Notes: generated by a model from the letters alone, not told the origin. 64,000 bases of DNA from Nonomuraea solani (GCF_900108335.1 NZ_FNVT01000006.1:186001-250000); one strand, 5' to 3'. Counted from the stretch's first letter, positions 40,489 to 49,702 are shown. Numbers and translations are program-made.

Positions 40489-42108
40489 ATGTCTCCATCC
40501 AGACTGCGATTCGCGGCCGCCATGCTCACCGTCGTTGGGCTGCTCGCCGCCTGTGGTGGCGAGGGTGCGGCCGAAAGGGCTCGGGCGGACGGGCAACCGG
40601 TCTACGGCGGCACCCTCACCTACCTGGAGCATCAGCCCCCGACCTGCCTCTACCTGCCGGCGGCCGGCTTCTATCCGAACGGCGGCATCCTCAACCAGAT
40701 CACCGACAAGCTGACCTGGCAGAACCCGGAGACGCTGCGCATCGAGCCGTGGATCGCCACGAAGTGGGAGGTCAACGCCGACGCCACCGCGTACACCTTC
40801 CACCTGCGGGACGGCGTGACGTTCAGCGACGGCAGCCCGCTCGACGCCTCCGCCGTGGCGGCCAACTTCGACGTGTACGGCCTGGGCGACACCAAGCTCA
40901 AGCTGCCCGTCGCCGAGTTCGTCAACAACTACGAACGCAGCGAGGTCGTCGATCCCAGGACGGTGCGGTTCCACTTCAAGAAGCCCTCGCCCGGCTTCCT
41001 CCAGGGCACCTCCGTGATCGGCGCGGGGCTGGTGTCCAAGAAGACGATCTCCCTGCCGTACGAGCAGCAGTGCCAGCTCAAGAACATCGTCGGCTCCGGC
41101 CCCTTCACGCTCAAGAACCAGGTCGTCGACAAGGAGGTCGACCTGGTCGCGCGCAAGGACTACACGTGGGCGCCGCCGTCGTCGGGGCACCAGGGCCGGG
41201 CGTACCTGGACGAGATCAAGATCATCGTCACGCCCGAGGACAACGTCCGCGTCGGCGCCCTGATCTCGGGCCAGGCCGATCTGGTCCGTTACGTGCAGGC
41301 GTACGACGAGAAGACCGTCAAGGACGCCGGCTTCGAGATCTACGCCGAACCCACCCGGGGCGTGAACAACGGGCTCTACCTGAGGCCGTCCAACCCCATC
41401 CTGAAGGACCCCGACGTGCGCCGGGCCCTGCAGGTGGGCACGAACGCCAAGGAGGTCGTCGACACCCTGTTCACCGACGGCTACCCGGTCGCCACCTCCG
41501 TGCTCAGCCACCTCGCCCAGGGTCATGTGGATCTGTCCAAGGAGCTCGCCTACGATCCCGCCAAGGCCAACACCCTGCTCGACCAGGCCGGCTGGGCGCG
41601 CGGCGCCGACGGGATCCGCGCCAAGGACGGCACCCCGCTGAAGCTCGGCGTGTTCGTCTCCGGCCCGCAGCCGCTGTCGAAGCAGACCCTCGAACTCGTC
41701 GCCCAGCAGTGGGCCAAGCTCGGCGTGCAACTGGAGATCCGCCCCGCCGACGCCGGCACCCAGGCCGTGGACATCAAGGACGCCGCCAAGACCGCCATCG
41801 CGCACAGCATGGTGGGCCGCGCCGACCAGGACGTGATCAAGAGCCACTTCCACAGCGAGAACCGCGACGTCATCCTCTCCGACGACGAGAAGCTGGACCG
41901 GCTGCTGGAGGAGGAGTCCGCCGAGCCCGACGTGACCAAGCGCAACGCCAAGGTCGCCGAGATCCAGCGGTACGTGGTCGAACAGGGCTACGCCATCCCG
42001 CTCTTCGAGGAGCCGCAGGTGTACGGCGCCGCGCCGCACGTCCACGGCGTGGCCTTCGAGGCGGTCGCCCGGCCCTGGTTCTACTCGGTGTGGAAGTCGG
42101 GGCAGTGA
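40489..42108 (+). CDS. Peptide/opine-type ABC transporter substrate-binding lipoprotein
   Basis: The 539-residue protein is a family 5 solute-binding protein with lipobox LLAAC (Cys near residue 23), GGTLTYLEHQPPTCLYL and the DppA-like WEVNADATAYTFHLRDGVTF. The start is the ATG with GAAGGG upstream. It heads a coupled set of genes for two permeases, a double ATPase, a luciferase-like monooxygenase and two CMD proteins, resembling the uncharacterised KPN_01854/01858-type clusters. The ligand is unknown. Confidence 0.9.
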   Translation: MSPSRLRFAAAMLTVVGLLAACGGEGAAERARADGQPVYGGTLTYLEHQPPTCLYLPAAGFYPNGGILNQITDKLTWQNPETLRIEPWIATKWEVNADATAYTFHLRDGVTFSDGSPLDASAVAANFDVYGLGDTKLKLPVAEFVNNYERSEVVDPRTVRFHFKKPSPGFLQGTSVIGAGLVSKKTISLPYEQQCQLKNIVGSGPFTLKNQVVDKEVDLVARKDYTWAPPSSGHQGRAYLDEIKIIVTPEDNVRVGALISGQADLVRYVQAYDEKTVKDAGFEIYAEPTRGVNNGLYLRPSNPILKDPDVRRALQVGTNAKEVVDTLFTDGYPVATSVLSHLAQGHVDLSKELAYDPAKANTLLDQAGWARGADGIRAKDGTPLKLGVFVSGPQPLSKQTLELVAQQWAKLGVQLEIRPADAGTQAVDIKDAAKTAIAHSMVGRADQDVIKSHFHSENRDVILSDDEKLDRLLEEESAEPDVTKRNAKVAEIQRYVVEQGYAIPLFEEPQVYGAAPHVHGVAFEAVARPWFYSVWKSGQ

Positions 42109-43034
42109 CGAGATACCTCCTGTCGCGGGCCGGGCAGGCGGCGCTCGTGCTGTGGGCCGCCTTCACGGTGAGCTACGTGCTCCTGCGGCTGATGCCCGGC
42201 GACTCCATCCTGATCAAGTTCCAGAACCCCGAGCTGGGCCTGTCGCCCGAGCAGATCGACGAGATCCGCGCCTACTACGCCGCCGGCTCGCCGCTCGCCG
42301 AATACGCCGACACGCTGCTCGGCTTCCTGCGCGGCAGCTTCGGCTACTCCATCGACACCGGCACGCCGGTCGTCGAGCGGCTGGCCGAGGCGCTGCCGCA
42401 GACGGCCATGCTGGCCTTGCCGGCCTTCGTGCTGGCGGTGCTGATCGCCGTGGTGATCGCGTTCGCGGCCGGGCACAGCAGGACGTCGTGGCTGCGGGGC
42501 GCGCTGCTGTCGGTGCCGTCGGTGTTCATCTCGGTGCCCGCGTTCTGGCTCGGCATCGTGCTGATCCAGGTCTTCTCGTTCCGGCTGCGGCTGGTGCCGG
42601 TGATCGGCGGCGACGAGGTCCAGCAGCTCATCCTGCCCGTGCTGACGCTGGCCGTGCCGATCTCGGCGCCCATCGCGCAGGTGCTGGCGCGCGGGATCGA
42701 CCAGGTGTACGCGCAGCCGTTCGTCCCGGTGGTCGAGGCCAAGGGGGCGACGCGGTGGTGGGTTCTGTGGCGGCACGTGGCGCGCAACGCCGTACCGCCG
42801 ACGCTGACCGTGGCCGGGCTGACGTTCGGTGAGCTGATCGCGGGCTCGGTCGTCACCGAGACCGTCTTCGGCCGCAACGGCATCGGGCGGCTGACCGAGC
42901 AGGCGGTCAACGCGCAGGACACGCCGGTGATGCTCGCCGTCGTGGTGCTCGCCGCGGCGATGTTCGTCCTGGTCAACTTGATCGTGGACGTGCTGTTCCC
43001 GATCCTCGACCCGCGGCTGAAGGCGGCATCGTGA
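42105..43034 (+). CDS. Dipeptide-type ABC permease (DppB-like)
   Basis: The 309-residue protein starts with GTG overlapping the previous stop (GTGA). Six membrane segments and the conserved EAKGATRWWVLWRHVARNAVPP loop plus GSVVTETVFGRNGIGRL are seen, as in DppB/OppB. It forms the channel with the next permease. Confidence 0.93.
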   Translation: MTRYLLSRAGQAALVLWAAFTVSYVLLRLMPGDSILIKFQNPELGLSPEQIDEIRAYYAAGSPLAEYADTLLGFLRGSFGYSIDTGTPVVERLAEALPQTAMLALPAFVLAVLIAVVIAFAAGHSRTSWLRGALLSVPSVFISVPAFWLGIVLIQVFSFRLRLVPVIGGDEVQQLILPVLTLAVPISAPIAQVLARGIDQVYAQPFVPVVEAKGATRWWVLWRHVARNAVPPTLTVAGLTFGELIAGSVVTETVFGRNGIGRLTEQAVNAQDTPVMLAVVVLAAAMFVLVNLIVDVLFPILDPRLKAAS

Positions 43035-43819
43035 AGCAGGGACTCGTACTCGCGTGGGCGGTGATCGGCCTCGCCCTGCTCTGGGCGGTCGTCCCGGGCG
43101 TTTTCACCGGCTACGACCCGATCGCCGGAGTGCCGGCCGACAAGCTCCAGGCGCCCGGGGCGGAGCACCTGTTCGGCACGGACGCCGTGGGGCGTGACCT
43201 GTTCGCCCGGGTGGTGCACGGTTCGGTGCACTCGCTGTCGGGGGCGTTCGTGGCCGTGGCGGTGGGGCTGGTGCTGGGCACGCTGCTCGGGCTGCTGGCC
43301 GGGGCGGCGGGTGGCGTCGCGGACGCGCTGGTCATGCGGGTCGTGGACGTGCTGCTGTCGGTGCCCGGGCTGCTCCTGGCCCTGACGGTGATCATCCTGC
43401 TCGGGCCCGGCACGGTGAACGTGGCCGTCGCGGTGGGCATCGGCTCGGTGGCCGCCTTCGCCCGGCTCTCCCGTGCCGAGGTGGTACGGGTCCGCCGCGC
43501 CGACTATGTGGAGGCCGCGTTCGGCAGCGGCGGCCGGTTCCCGGTGGTGCTGTGGCGGCACGTGCTGCCCAACTCGCTCGGCCCGGTCATCGCGCTGGCC
43601 TCCCTGCAGTTCGGCGCGGCCATCCTGGCCATCTCGACGCTCGGCTTCCTCGGGTACGGCGCCGCGCCGCCCACCCCGGAATGGGGGCTGCTCATCGCCG
43701 AGGGCCGCAACTACCTGGCCACCTCGTGGTGGCTGACCACGCTGCCCGGCGCCGTGGTGGTCGCGGTGGTCCTGGCCGCCGGCCGCATCAGCCACTCGAT
43801 CGGAAAGGACCGGCCATGA
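43031..43819 (+). CDS. Dipeptide-type ABC permease (DppC-like)
   Basis: The 262-residue protein begins with an overlapping GTG and has an N-terminal membrane helix, LFGTDAVGRDLFARVVHG typical of DppC, five further helices and the EAA loop ADYVEAAFGSGGRFPVVLWRHVLPN (read in two parts), ending in GAAPPTPEWGLLIAEGRNYL. It overlaps the ATPase gene by ATGA. Confidence 0.93.
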   Translation: MKQGLVLAWAVIGLALLWAVVPGVFTGYDPIAGVPADKLQAPGAEHLFGTDAVGRDLFARVVHGSVHSLSGAFVAVAVGLVLGTLLGLLAGAAGGVADALVMRVVDVLLSVPGLLLALTVIILLGPGTVNVAVAVGIGSVAAFARLSRAEVVRVRRADYVEAAFGSGGRFPVVLWRHVLPNSLGPVIALASLQFGAAILAISTLGFLGYGAAPPTPEWGLLIAEGRNYLATSWWLTTLPGAVVVAVVLAAGRISHSIGKDRP

Positions 43820-45540
43820 GCCCACCGGACGGAAAGGCACCGGCCGGGCAGGCACCCGCCACGAGCCCGCCGGACCGACAGGAGCCGGGCCGGGGAGGGC
43901 CGGTTGCGAGGCTGCTGGACGTTCGTGACCTGGTGGTCTCCTATGACGGGCGGCGATCGGTGGACGGGGTCTCGTTCTCGGTCGAGCCGGGACAGGTCGT
44001 GGCCGTCGTGGGTGAGTCGGGCTCCGGAAAGACCACCACGGCTTTGGCCGTCATCGGGCTACTGCCGGGCAACGCCTCGGTCGACTCGGGCGGTGTCCGG
44101 TTGGGCGAGGCCGACCTGACGGGCTGGTCCGACCGCCGTCTGCGGCACATTCGCGGTGCGCGCATCGGCCTGGTCCCGCAGGATCCGGCCAACTCCCTGG
44201 ACCCGGTCAAGACGGTCGGCGCGCAGATCGGCGAGGTGCTGCGCATCCACCGCGCGGGCGATCGCCGTACGATCCGCCGCCGGGTCCTCGACCTGCTCGC
44301 CCGCGTCGGTCTCCCGGACCCGGAGACCCGCGCCCGCCAATACCCGCACGAACTGTCGGGCGGCATGCGCCAGCGGGTGCTCATCGCCATCGCGATCGCC
44401 CTCCGGCCGAGCCTGATCATCGCCGACGAGCCCACCAGCGCCCTCGACGTCACCGTGCAGCGCCGCATCCTGGACCTCATCGACGACCTGCGCACCGAGT
44501 ACGGCACCGCCGTGCTCCTGGTGACCCACGACCTCGGCGTGGCCGCGAGCCGATCGGACCACCTGGTGGTGATGAAGGACGGCCGCGTCGTCGAACAGGG
44601 ACCGACCGCCACCGTCCTGGCCGCACCCGAGGCCGACTACACCAAGCGGCTGCTCGCCGACGCGCCCGCCCTGTCGGCACGCCCCTTCCGCGACCCGCCC
44701 GCTCTGTCAGCGCGCCCCTTCACTGACCAGCCCGCCCTGTCCGGACGCTCCTTCACCGGCCGGCCCGCCTCGTCCGCGCACCCCTCCGCCGACCAGCCCG
44801 CGATCGTGGTGCGTGACCTGGTCAAGGAGTTCCGGGTGGGGCGGCGGCCGTTCCGCGCCGTGGACGGGGCGGGGTTCGAGGTGAGGCGCGGCACCACCCA
44901 CGCGCTCGTGGGCGAGTCGGGCTCCGGCAAGACCACCACGGCCAGGATGGTCGCCCGGTTCGCCACGCCCACCTCGGGAACGGTGAGCATCGCCGGGGCC
45001 CCGGACGGCCGCCACTTCCGCCGCCACGTACAACTCGTCTACCAGAACCCCTACGGGTCGCTCGACCCGCGCCAGTCCATCGAGGAGATCGTGGCCGAGC
45101 CGCTGCGCAACTTCGGGCTCGGCGACCGGGCCGCCCGCCGCGCGCGGGTCGCCGAGCTGCTCGACCGGGTGGCGCTGCCCCGCGACGTCTCGGCGCGCCG
45201 GCCGCGCGAGTTGTCCGGCGGGCAGCGGCAGCGGGTGGCGATCGCCCGCGCATTGGCCGCCGGACCCGAGGTGATCGTGCTCGACGAGGCCGTCTCGGCC
45301 CTCGACGTGACCGTACAGGCGCAGATCCTCGACCTGCTCGAACGGCTCCAGCGCGACCTGGGCCTGACCTACCTGTTCATCTCGCACGACCTGGCCGTCG
45401 TGCGACAGATCTCGCACACCGTCTCCGTCATGAGCAAAGGACGCATCGTGGAAACCGGAACCACCCGGCAGGTCTTCACCGAGCCGCGGCACGAATACAC
45501 ACGGGAACTGCTGGCCGCGATCCCGGAGCGGGTGCGATGA
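43816..45540 (+). CDS. Fused double ATPase of the peptide-type ABC transporter (DppD-DppF in one chain)
   Basis: The 574-residue protein contains two complete nucleotide-binding domains. The first (about 32-275) has GESGSGKTTTA, LSGGMRQRV and IIADEPTSALD; the second (about 332-570) has GESGSGKTTTA, LSGGQRQRVAIARAL and VIVLDEAVSALD. In the second domain the usual DEPTSALD is DEAVSALD, as in many DppF. The linker (residues 284-327) is a four-fold 11-residue repeat. It powers the importer encoded upstream. Confidence 0.93.
   Translation: MSPPDGKAPAGQAPATSPPDRQEPGRGGPVARLLDVRDLVVSYDGRRSVDGVSFSVEPGQVVAVVGESGSGKTTTALAVIGLLPGNASVDSGGVRLGEADLTGWSDRRLRHIRGARIGLVPQDPANSLDPVKTVGAQIGEVLRIHRAGDRRTIRRRVLDLLARVGLPDPETRARQYPHELSGGMRQRVLIAIAIALRPSLIIADEPTSALDVTVQRRILDLIDDLRTEYGTAVLLVTHDLGVAASRSDHLVVMKDGRVVEQGPTATVLAAPEADYTKRLLADAPALSARPFRDPPALSARPFTDQPALSGRSFTGRPASSAHPSADQPAIVVRDLVKEFRVGRRPFRAVDGAGFEVRRGTTHALVGESGSGKTTTARMVARFATPTSGTVSIAGAPDGRHFRRHVQLVYQNPYGSLDPRQSIEEIVAEPLRNFGLGDRAARRARVAELLDRVALPRDVSARRPRELSGGQRQRVAIARALAAGPEVIVLDEAVSALDVTVQAQILDLLERLQRDLGLTYLFISHDLAVVRQISHTVSVMSKGRIVETGTTRQVFTEPRHEYTRELLAAIPERVR
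44665..44796 (+). repeat. 33-bp tandem repeat in the ATPase linker
   Basis: Four units of 11 codons (PALSARPFRDP, PALSARPFTDQ, PALSGRSFTGR, PASSAHPSADQ) join the two ATPase domains. The first two units are nearly identical, later ones decayed. It acts as a flexible Pro/Ser-rich linker and probably expanded by duplication. Confidence 0.85.
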
Positions 45541-46538
45541 GGCTCGGGTTCTTCACGCGCCTGCTGGACGACGTGCCCGCCGGTGAGCGCTACCGGCTCG
45601 CCACCGAGCAGATCGAGCACGCCGAGGCCCTGGGCTTCGACACCGCGTGGGTGGCGCAGCACCACTTCGACGGCGCCGAGGGCGGCCTGCCCGCGCCGCT
45701 GGTGTTCCTGGCGCACGTCGCCGCGCGGACCCGCCGGATCCGGCTCGGCACCGGCATCATCACGCTGCCGCTGGAACAGCCGGTACGGGTGGCCGAGGAC
45801 ACCGCCGTCCTGGACCTGCTGACCGGCGGGCGGCTGGAGGTCGGCGTGGGCAGCGGCGGCACGCCGTCGTCGTTCGGGCCGTTCGGGCACGAGAGCGCGG
45901 AGCGCGCGGCCCTGTACGCCGAGCACCTGGCGGTCCTGGTCCGCGCCTGGTCCGGGGAGGATCTGGGCGGCGGCAACCGGCTCTACCCGCCCGCGCCCCG
46001 GCTGACCGAGGCGATCTGGGAGGCCACGTTCTCGGTGTCCGGCGGCACCCGGGCGGGCCGGGCGGGCAACGGCCTGATGTTGTCGCGTACCCAGCCGAGG
46101 CCCGCCGACGATCCGCAGGCGACGCTGGCCGACCTGCAGCAGCCGATCGTGGCGGCGTACCACGAGAATCTGCCCTCGGGCGCGGTGCCCCGCATCGTGG
46201 CCTCGCGGACCGCCTTCGTCGCCGACAGCCGCGCCGAGGCGCTGCGCTGGGCCGAGCGGGGGCTCGGCCGGGGCAGGCTGCCGTTCGAGCTGCCGGACGA
46301 GCGGCCGGACGGCCTCGATCGCCGGATCGCCGCCTTCGACGTGCACGTCGGCACGCCGGAGGACGTCATCGAGAGCCTGCGCGCCGACCCCACCCTCGAA
46401 CGGGTCACCGACCTGGTCTTCCAGGTGCACTCGGTCGATCCGCCGCATCCGCTGATCCTGCGCTCGATCGAGCTGCTGGCGACCGAGGTCGCGCCCGCGC
46501 TCGGCTGGCTCCCCTCACCCGAAATGAGCTCCTCATAA
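45537..46538 (+). CDS. Luciferase-like FMN-dependent monooxygenase (KPN_01858-like)
   Basis: The 333-residue protein has the bacterial luciferase TIM barrel: LGFFTRLLDDVPAGERYRLA, EHAEALGFDTAWVAQHHFDG, TRRIRLGTGIITLPLEQPVRVAEDTAVLD (in two parts) and GGRLEVGVGSGG. It needs reduced FMN supplied by a reductase not seen here. Coupling to the ABC operon by ATGA overlap and the two CMD-fold genes downstream match a conserved but uncharacterised actinobacterial/proteobacterial cluster, in which it probably oxidises the imported compound. Confidence 0.9.
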   Translation: MRLGFFTRLLDDVPAGERYRLATEQIEHAEALGFDTAWVAQHHFDGAEGGLPAPLVFLAHVAARTRRIRLGTGIITLPLEQPVRVAEDTAVLDLLTGGRLEVGVGSGGTPSSFGPFGHESAERAALYAEHLAVLVRAWSGEDLGGGNRLYPPAPRLTEAIWEATFSVSGGTRAGRAGNGLMLSRTQPRPADDPQATLADLQQPIVAAYHENLPSGAVPRIVASRTAFVADSRAEALRWAERGLGRGRLPFELPDERPDGLDRRIAAFDVHVGTPEDVIESLRADPTLERVTDLVFQVHSVDPPHPLILRSIELLATEVAPALGWLPSPEMSSS

Positions 46539-46602
46539 CGACCACCCGAAACGACGCCCTCCCGAATGAGCTCTCAGTGATCACTCCCCGGAAGGAGTTT
46601 CC

Positions 46603-47196
46603 ATGATCACCGATGTCATCGACCACCTGGCCGGCATCTCGCCGGGCTCCCCGCTCGACCGCCTGCGCGAGCGCAGGCCGGACGCGCGCGAGCACGCCCA
46701 GCGCGGCTTCGACGCCCTGTTCACCCCCGACGACGACCGCGAGGTCACGCTCGTCGAGCGGGACGCGGTGGCCGCCTTCGTCACCGGCCTGCACCACGAC
46801 GCCGCCGTCGCCCGCTTCTACGCCGACCGGCTCGCCGAGCTCGCGCCCGGCCTGGTCAAGGTCATCGAGGCCGAGATCGAGACCGGCCGCACCACCGGCC
46901 CCTACGGGATCTATCCGGACGGCGGCGTCCTGGCCGCCGAGAGCGACGAAGGGCTCCGCTACCGCACCTCCGGCACCTCCGAGCTGGGCGAACGGCTGGC
47001 CGCCGCGCTGGAGCACGCCCACCTGCTGGTGTTCCGGCCGCGCGAGGCCCGCCAGGACGATCTCGACGCCCTGGCCCGCGCCGGCTGGAGCGCCACCGGC
47101 ATCGTGACGTTGTCGCAGCTCGTGGCGTTCCTCAGCTTCCAGGTACGGGTGATCTCCGGCCTGCGCCTGCTCAACCAGGAAGGACTCACCGCATGA
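46603..47196 (+). CDS. CMD-fold protein (Avi_7170-like), partner of the monooxygenase
   Basis: The 197-residue helical protein (DVIDHLAGISPGSPLDRLRE, VERDAVAAFVTGLHHDAAVARFY, SQLVAFLSFQVRVISGLRLL) fits the carboxymuconolactone-decarboxylase-domain group found next to luciferase-like monooxygenases of this cluster type. It lacks the CxxC peroxidase pair, so it may pair with the next protein. Start ATG with GAAGGAG upstream; stop overlaps the next start (ATGA). Confidence 0.75.
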   Translation: MITDVIDHLAGISPGSPLDRLRERRPDAREHAQRGFDALFTPDDDREVTLVERDAVAAFVTGLHHDAAVARFYADRLAELAPGLVKVIEAEIETGRTTGPYGIYPDGGVLAAESDEGLRYRTSGTSELGERLAAALEHAHLLVFRPREARQDDLDALARAGWSATGIVTLSQLVAFLSFQVRVISGLRLLNQEGLTA

Positions 47197-47756
47197 CCGG
47201 CTTCACCCAGGAGCACCTCGGCTGGCGGCCCTGGCTCACGCCGCTGACCGAGGAGGAGCTGACCGACGCGCACCGCGAGGCGCTGGTCGACCAGGCGCGC
47301 GCCGCGTCCCCGTATTTCCGGCTGCTGGCCCGCGACCCGGACGTGCTGCACGCGCGGACGAAGACCGACGTGGACATCTTCTACAACGCCGACGGCGGGC
47401 TGCCGCGCGCCGAGCGCGAGCTGGCCGCGACCGCGACCTCGCGCCACAACGGCTGCGTGTTCTGCGCGTCCGTGCACGCGCGCTTCGCGAGCCACTACTC
47501 CAAGCGCCCCAAGGACGTGCAGCGCCTGCTGGACGAAGGGGTCGGCGCGCCGCAGGACGACTTCAGATGGCGGACCGTCGTCGACACCGCGACCGCGCTC
47601 ACCGCCACGCCGGCGCAGTTCGGCGCCGAGCACCTCGCCGCTCTGCGCGCCGCCGGGCTCGACGACCTGGCCATCAGCGACGCCATCCACGCCGCCGCGT
47701 TCTTCAACTGGGCCAACCGGCTCATGCTCTCGCTCGGTGAGCCGGTGGACGAGTGA
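47193..47756 (+). CDS. Alkylhydroperoxidase domain protein (AhpD/CMD fold, Avi_7169-like)
   Basis: The 187-residue protein has the AhpD active-site motif RHNGCVFCASVHARF with a CxxC pair and following His. The N-terminal QEHLGWRPWLTPLTEEELTD and C-terminal AISDAIHAAAFFNWANRLML support the Avi_7169-type family of luciferase-linked clusters. It probably reduces or detoxifies a peroxide-like product of the monooxygenase. Its stop overlaps a short downstream frame by GTGA. Confidence 0.82.
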   Translation: MTGFTQEHLGWRPWLTPLTEEELTDAHREALVDQARAASPYFRLLARDPDVLHARTKTDVDIFYNADGGLPRAERELAATATSRHNGCVFCASVHARFASHYSKRPKDVQRLLDEGVGAPQDDFRWRTVVDTATALTATPAQFGAEHLAALRAAGLDDLAISDAIHAAAFFNWANRLMLSLGEPVDE

Positions 47757-47884
47757 CCGGCGTCCCGGACGCGGTGCGCGGGGAGCTGGCCGCGCTCGGC
47801 GTCCGGCTCGACGTCTCGCGCGGGCCGGAGGCGGCGTTGCGTGCCGTCATCGACGCCCCGCGCGGTCATGTGACGCTGCGCTGA
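47753..47884 (+). CDS. 43-codon ORF, possible truncated gene at the end of the operon
   Basis: A GTG overlapping the stop of the AhpD-like gene opens a frame (VTGVPDAVRGELAALGVRL... to HVTLR) with strong GC3 bias, resembling the start of a larger coupled gene that was lost by truncation. The stop is at 47882-47884; no similarity is recognised. The next gene begins only 47 bases later. Confidence 0.4.
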   Translation: MTGVPDAVRGELAALGVRLDVSRGPEAALRAVIDAPRGHVTLR

Positions 47885-47931
47885 CCGGAAGCGGTGGCGG
47901 ACAATGGCGGCGATCCACTAGAAATCTCCCC

Positions 47932-49194
47932 ATGTCTAAAACAGATTTCCGCACGTCGGCCGGGTTGAGCAGGCGTAGTTTCCTGGGGGCGGGCGCCCTG
48001 ACGCTGCCCGCCGTCGCTTGGGGAAGGCCGGCGTACGCGGCGACGGTCCAGACCTCCGGGGTGGCCCCGGCCGCGCTGGCCGGTTTCGACAAGGTGCTGA
48101 AGACCTACGTCGTCGAGCGCGAGATCTCCAGCGCGCAGCTGGCCATCACCAAGAACGGCAAGCTCGTGCTGGCCAGGGGCTATCGCCATACCGACGACAT
48201 CGCCGCGCCCGCGGTGTCGCCGACCTCCCTGTTTCGCATCGCCAGCCTCAGCAAGCACATCACCGCGGTGGCGATCATGAGGCTGGCGCAGGACGGCAAG
48301 CTGAGCCTGGGCGCGTCCGCCGCCCAGTTGCTCGGCCTGCCGGCCACGGCCGACCCCCGGCTGGCGAACGTGACCATTTGGCGGCTGCTGCAGCACACGG
48401 GCGGCTGGGACCGCGACATCTCGGGCGACTACCTCTACCTCGACCACACCATCGCGAAGTCGCTCGGCGTCGCCCTGCCGATCACGCGTGACCACATCGT
48501 CCGGTACGCCTCGGGCCGCCCTCTCGACTTCGCGCCCGGCAGCCGGTACGCCTACAGCAACTACGGATACCTGCTGCTCGGCCTGATCGTCGAGAAGATC
48601 TCGGGGATGACGTACGAGGCGTACGTCAAGCAGAAGATCCTCGCGCCGGTCGGCATCTCCAGGCTGCGGCTCGGCCGTACCCTCAAGGCGCAGGCCGCCT
48701 CCGGCGAGGTCGGCTACGAGTCGGACCAGACGAGCAGGACCGTCACCGACGCGTCCGGCACGGTGGTGCCGGCGCCGTACGGCGGGTTCAGCATGGAGAA
48801 CCGGGGCCCGGGCGGCGGCTGGCTGGCCTCGGCGGTCGATCTGGTGCGATTCGCCAGGATTCTCGACGCGCCCGGCACGGTGCTGAACGCCACCTCCATC
48901 GGCAGAATGGTGGCCAAGCCGGAGATCGGCGTCACCGAGAGCGGCTCCTGGTACGCCGCCGGCCTGTGGGTACGCCAGGTGACGGGCCATCTCAACACCT
49001 GGCACAGCGGCGGGCTGCCCGGCACCTACACCTACACCGCCCGGCTGCAGAACGGCTTCACCTACGCGGCCCTGTTCAACCGGGGCGAGGAGAGCGGATC
49101 ACCCGACTTCGACGCTCTGAGCGCGCTGATCAACGCCGAGATCGGCAAGGTCACCACCTGGCCGACCACGGACCTGTTCCCCCGGCACTTCTGA
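47932..49194 (+). CDS. Tat-exported serine hydrolase of the beta-lactamase/esterase family
   Basis: The 420-residue protein starts with a twin-arginine signal (SRRSFLGAG, cleavage near PAYAA). The serine-active-site motifs of class C beta-lactamases are present: SLSK (Ser105-x-x-Lys108), YSNYGYLLLG with the Tyr-x-Asn, and HSGGLPG as HxG. Such proteins are most often esterases, D-amino-acid peptidases or beta-lactamase-like hydrolases; the substrate is unknown. A large catalytic domain begins near residue 48. Confidence 0.88.
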   Translation: MSKTDFRTSAGLSRRSFLGAGALTLPAVAWGRPAYAATVQTSGVAPAALAGFDKVLKTYVVEREISSAQLAITKNGKLVLARGYRHTDDIAAPAVSPTSLFRIASLSKHITAVAIMRLAQDGKLSLGASAAQLLGLPATADPRLANVTIWRLLQHTGGWDRDISGDYLYLDHTIAKSLGVALPITRDHIVRYASGRPLDFAPGSRYAYSNYGYLLLGLIVEKISGMTYEAYVKQKILAPVGISRLRLGRTLKAQAASGEVGYESDQTSRTVTDASGTVVPAPYGGFSMENRGPGGGWLASAVDLVRFARILDAPGTVLNATSIGRMVAKPEIGVTESGSWYAAGLWVRQVTGHLNTWHSGGLPGTYTYTARLQNGFTYAALFNRGEESGSPDFDALSALINAEIGKVTTWPTTDLFPRHF

Positions 49195-49197
49195 CCT

Positions 49198-49239
49198 CCA
49201 TACGGTGCCGTATAGTCATTTCCATACGGCACCGTATGG
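49198..49239. promoter_or_regulatory. Two opposed TetR-type palindromes before the DUF2867-like gene
   Basis: CCATACGGTGCCGTAT at 49198-49213 and the 18-base CCATACGGCACCGTATGG at 49222-49239 are reverse complements with internal palindromy (ATACGG...CCGTAT). They begin 3 bases after the upstream stop and end 7 bases before the ATG at 49247, covering the promoter. They look like dual operators for a TetR repressor that is not encoded nearby. Confidence 0.7.
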
Positions 49240-49246
49240 AGGCGTC

Positions 49247-49702
49247 ATGAGAACCGCTGTCTACTGGTCGCTCGCCTTTGAGGACATCCCCGCTCCCGAC
49301 TTCGCCGACATGACCATCGGCGTGCTGCCGCCCGGCGCGCCCGAAGACCCGCGCGTCTGGGCGGAGAGTATCTTCTCGCTCACCGGCATGCCCCGTGCCG
49401 TCATGGCCGCCATGGCGGTGCGCCAGGCGCTGGTGCCGCTGATCGGCGTCCGGCGCGCGCCTCGCGACACGTTCCGGGTGGACCGGGTCGAAGGGGAGGA
49501 GGCACTCATCGTCGCGGACGACCGGCACCTCGACTTCCGCTGCGGCGTGGCCGTCGACGCCACGGCCCGCCTGGTGCGGATCACGACGACCGTCCGCCTG
49601 AAGGGCCTGCGCGGCCGCGTCTATTTCTGGCCGGTACGCCTCGCGCACCCGACCGTCGTCCACGCGATGCTCCGCTCGGCCCAGCGCCGCCTCACCCCAT
49701 GA
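49247..49702 (+). CDS. DUF2867-like protein
   Basis: The 151-residue protein has WAESIFSLTGMPRAVMAAMAVR, GVRRAPRDTFRVD and RLVRITTTVRLKGLRGRVYFWPVRLAHP with the C-terminal VHAMLRSAQRRL, a pattern common in DUF2867 proteins that are often paired with NAD(P)-binding proteins and TetR control. It has no signal peptide. Twin operators cover its promoter, so it is probably inducible. Confidence 0.7.
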   Translation: MRTAVYWSLAFEDIPAPDFADMTIGVLPPGAPEDPRVWAESIFSLTGMPRAVMAAMAVRQALVPLIGVRRAPRDTFRVDRVEGEEALIVADDRHLDFRCGVAVDATARLVRITTTVRLKGLRGRVYFWPVRLAHPTVVHAMLRSAQRRLTP

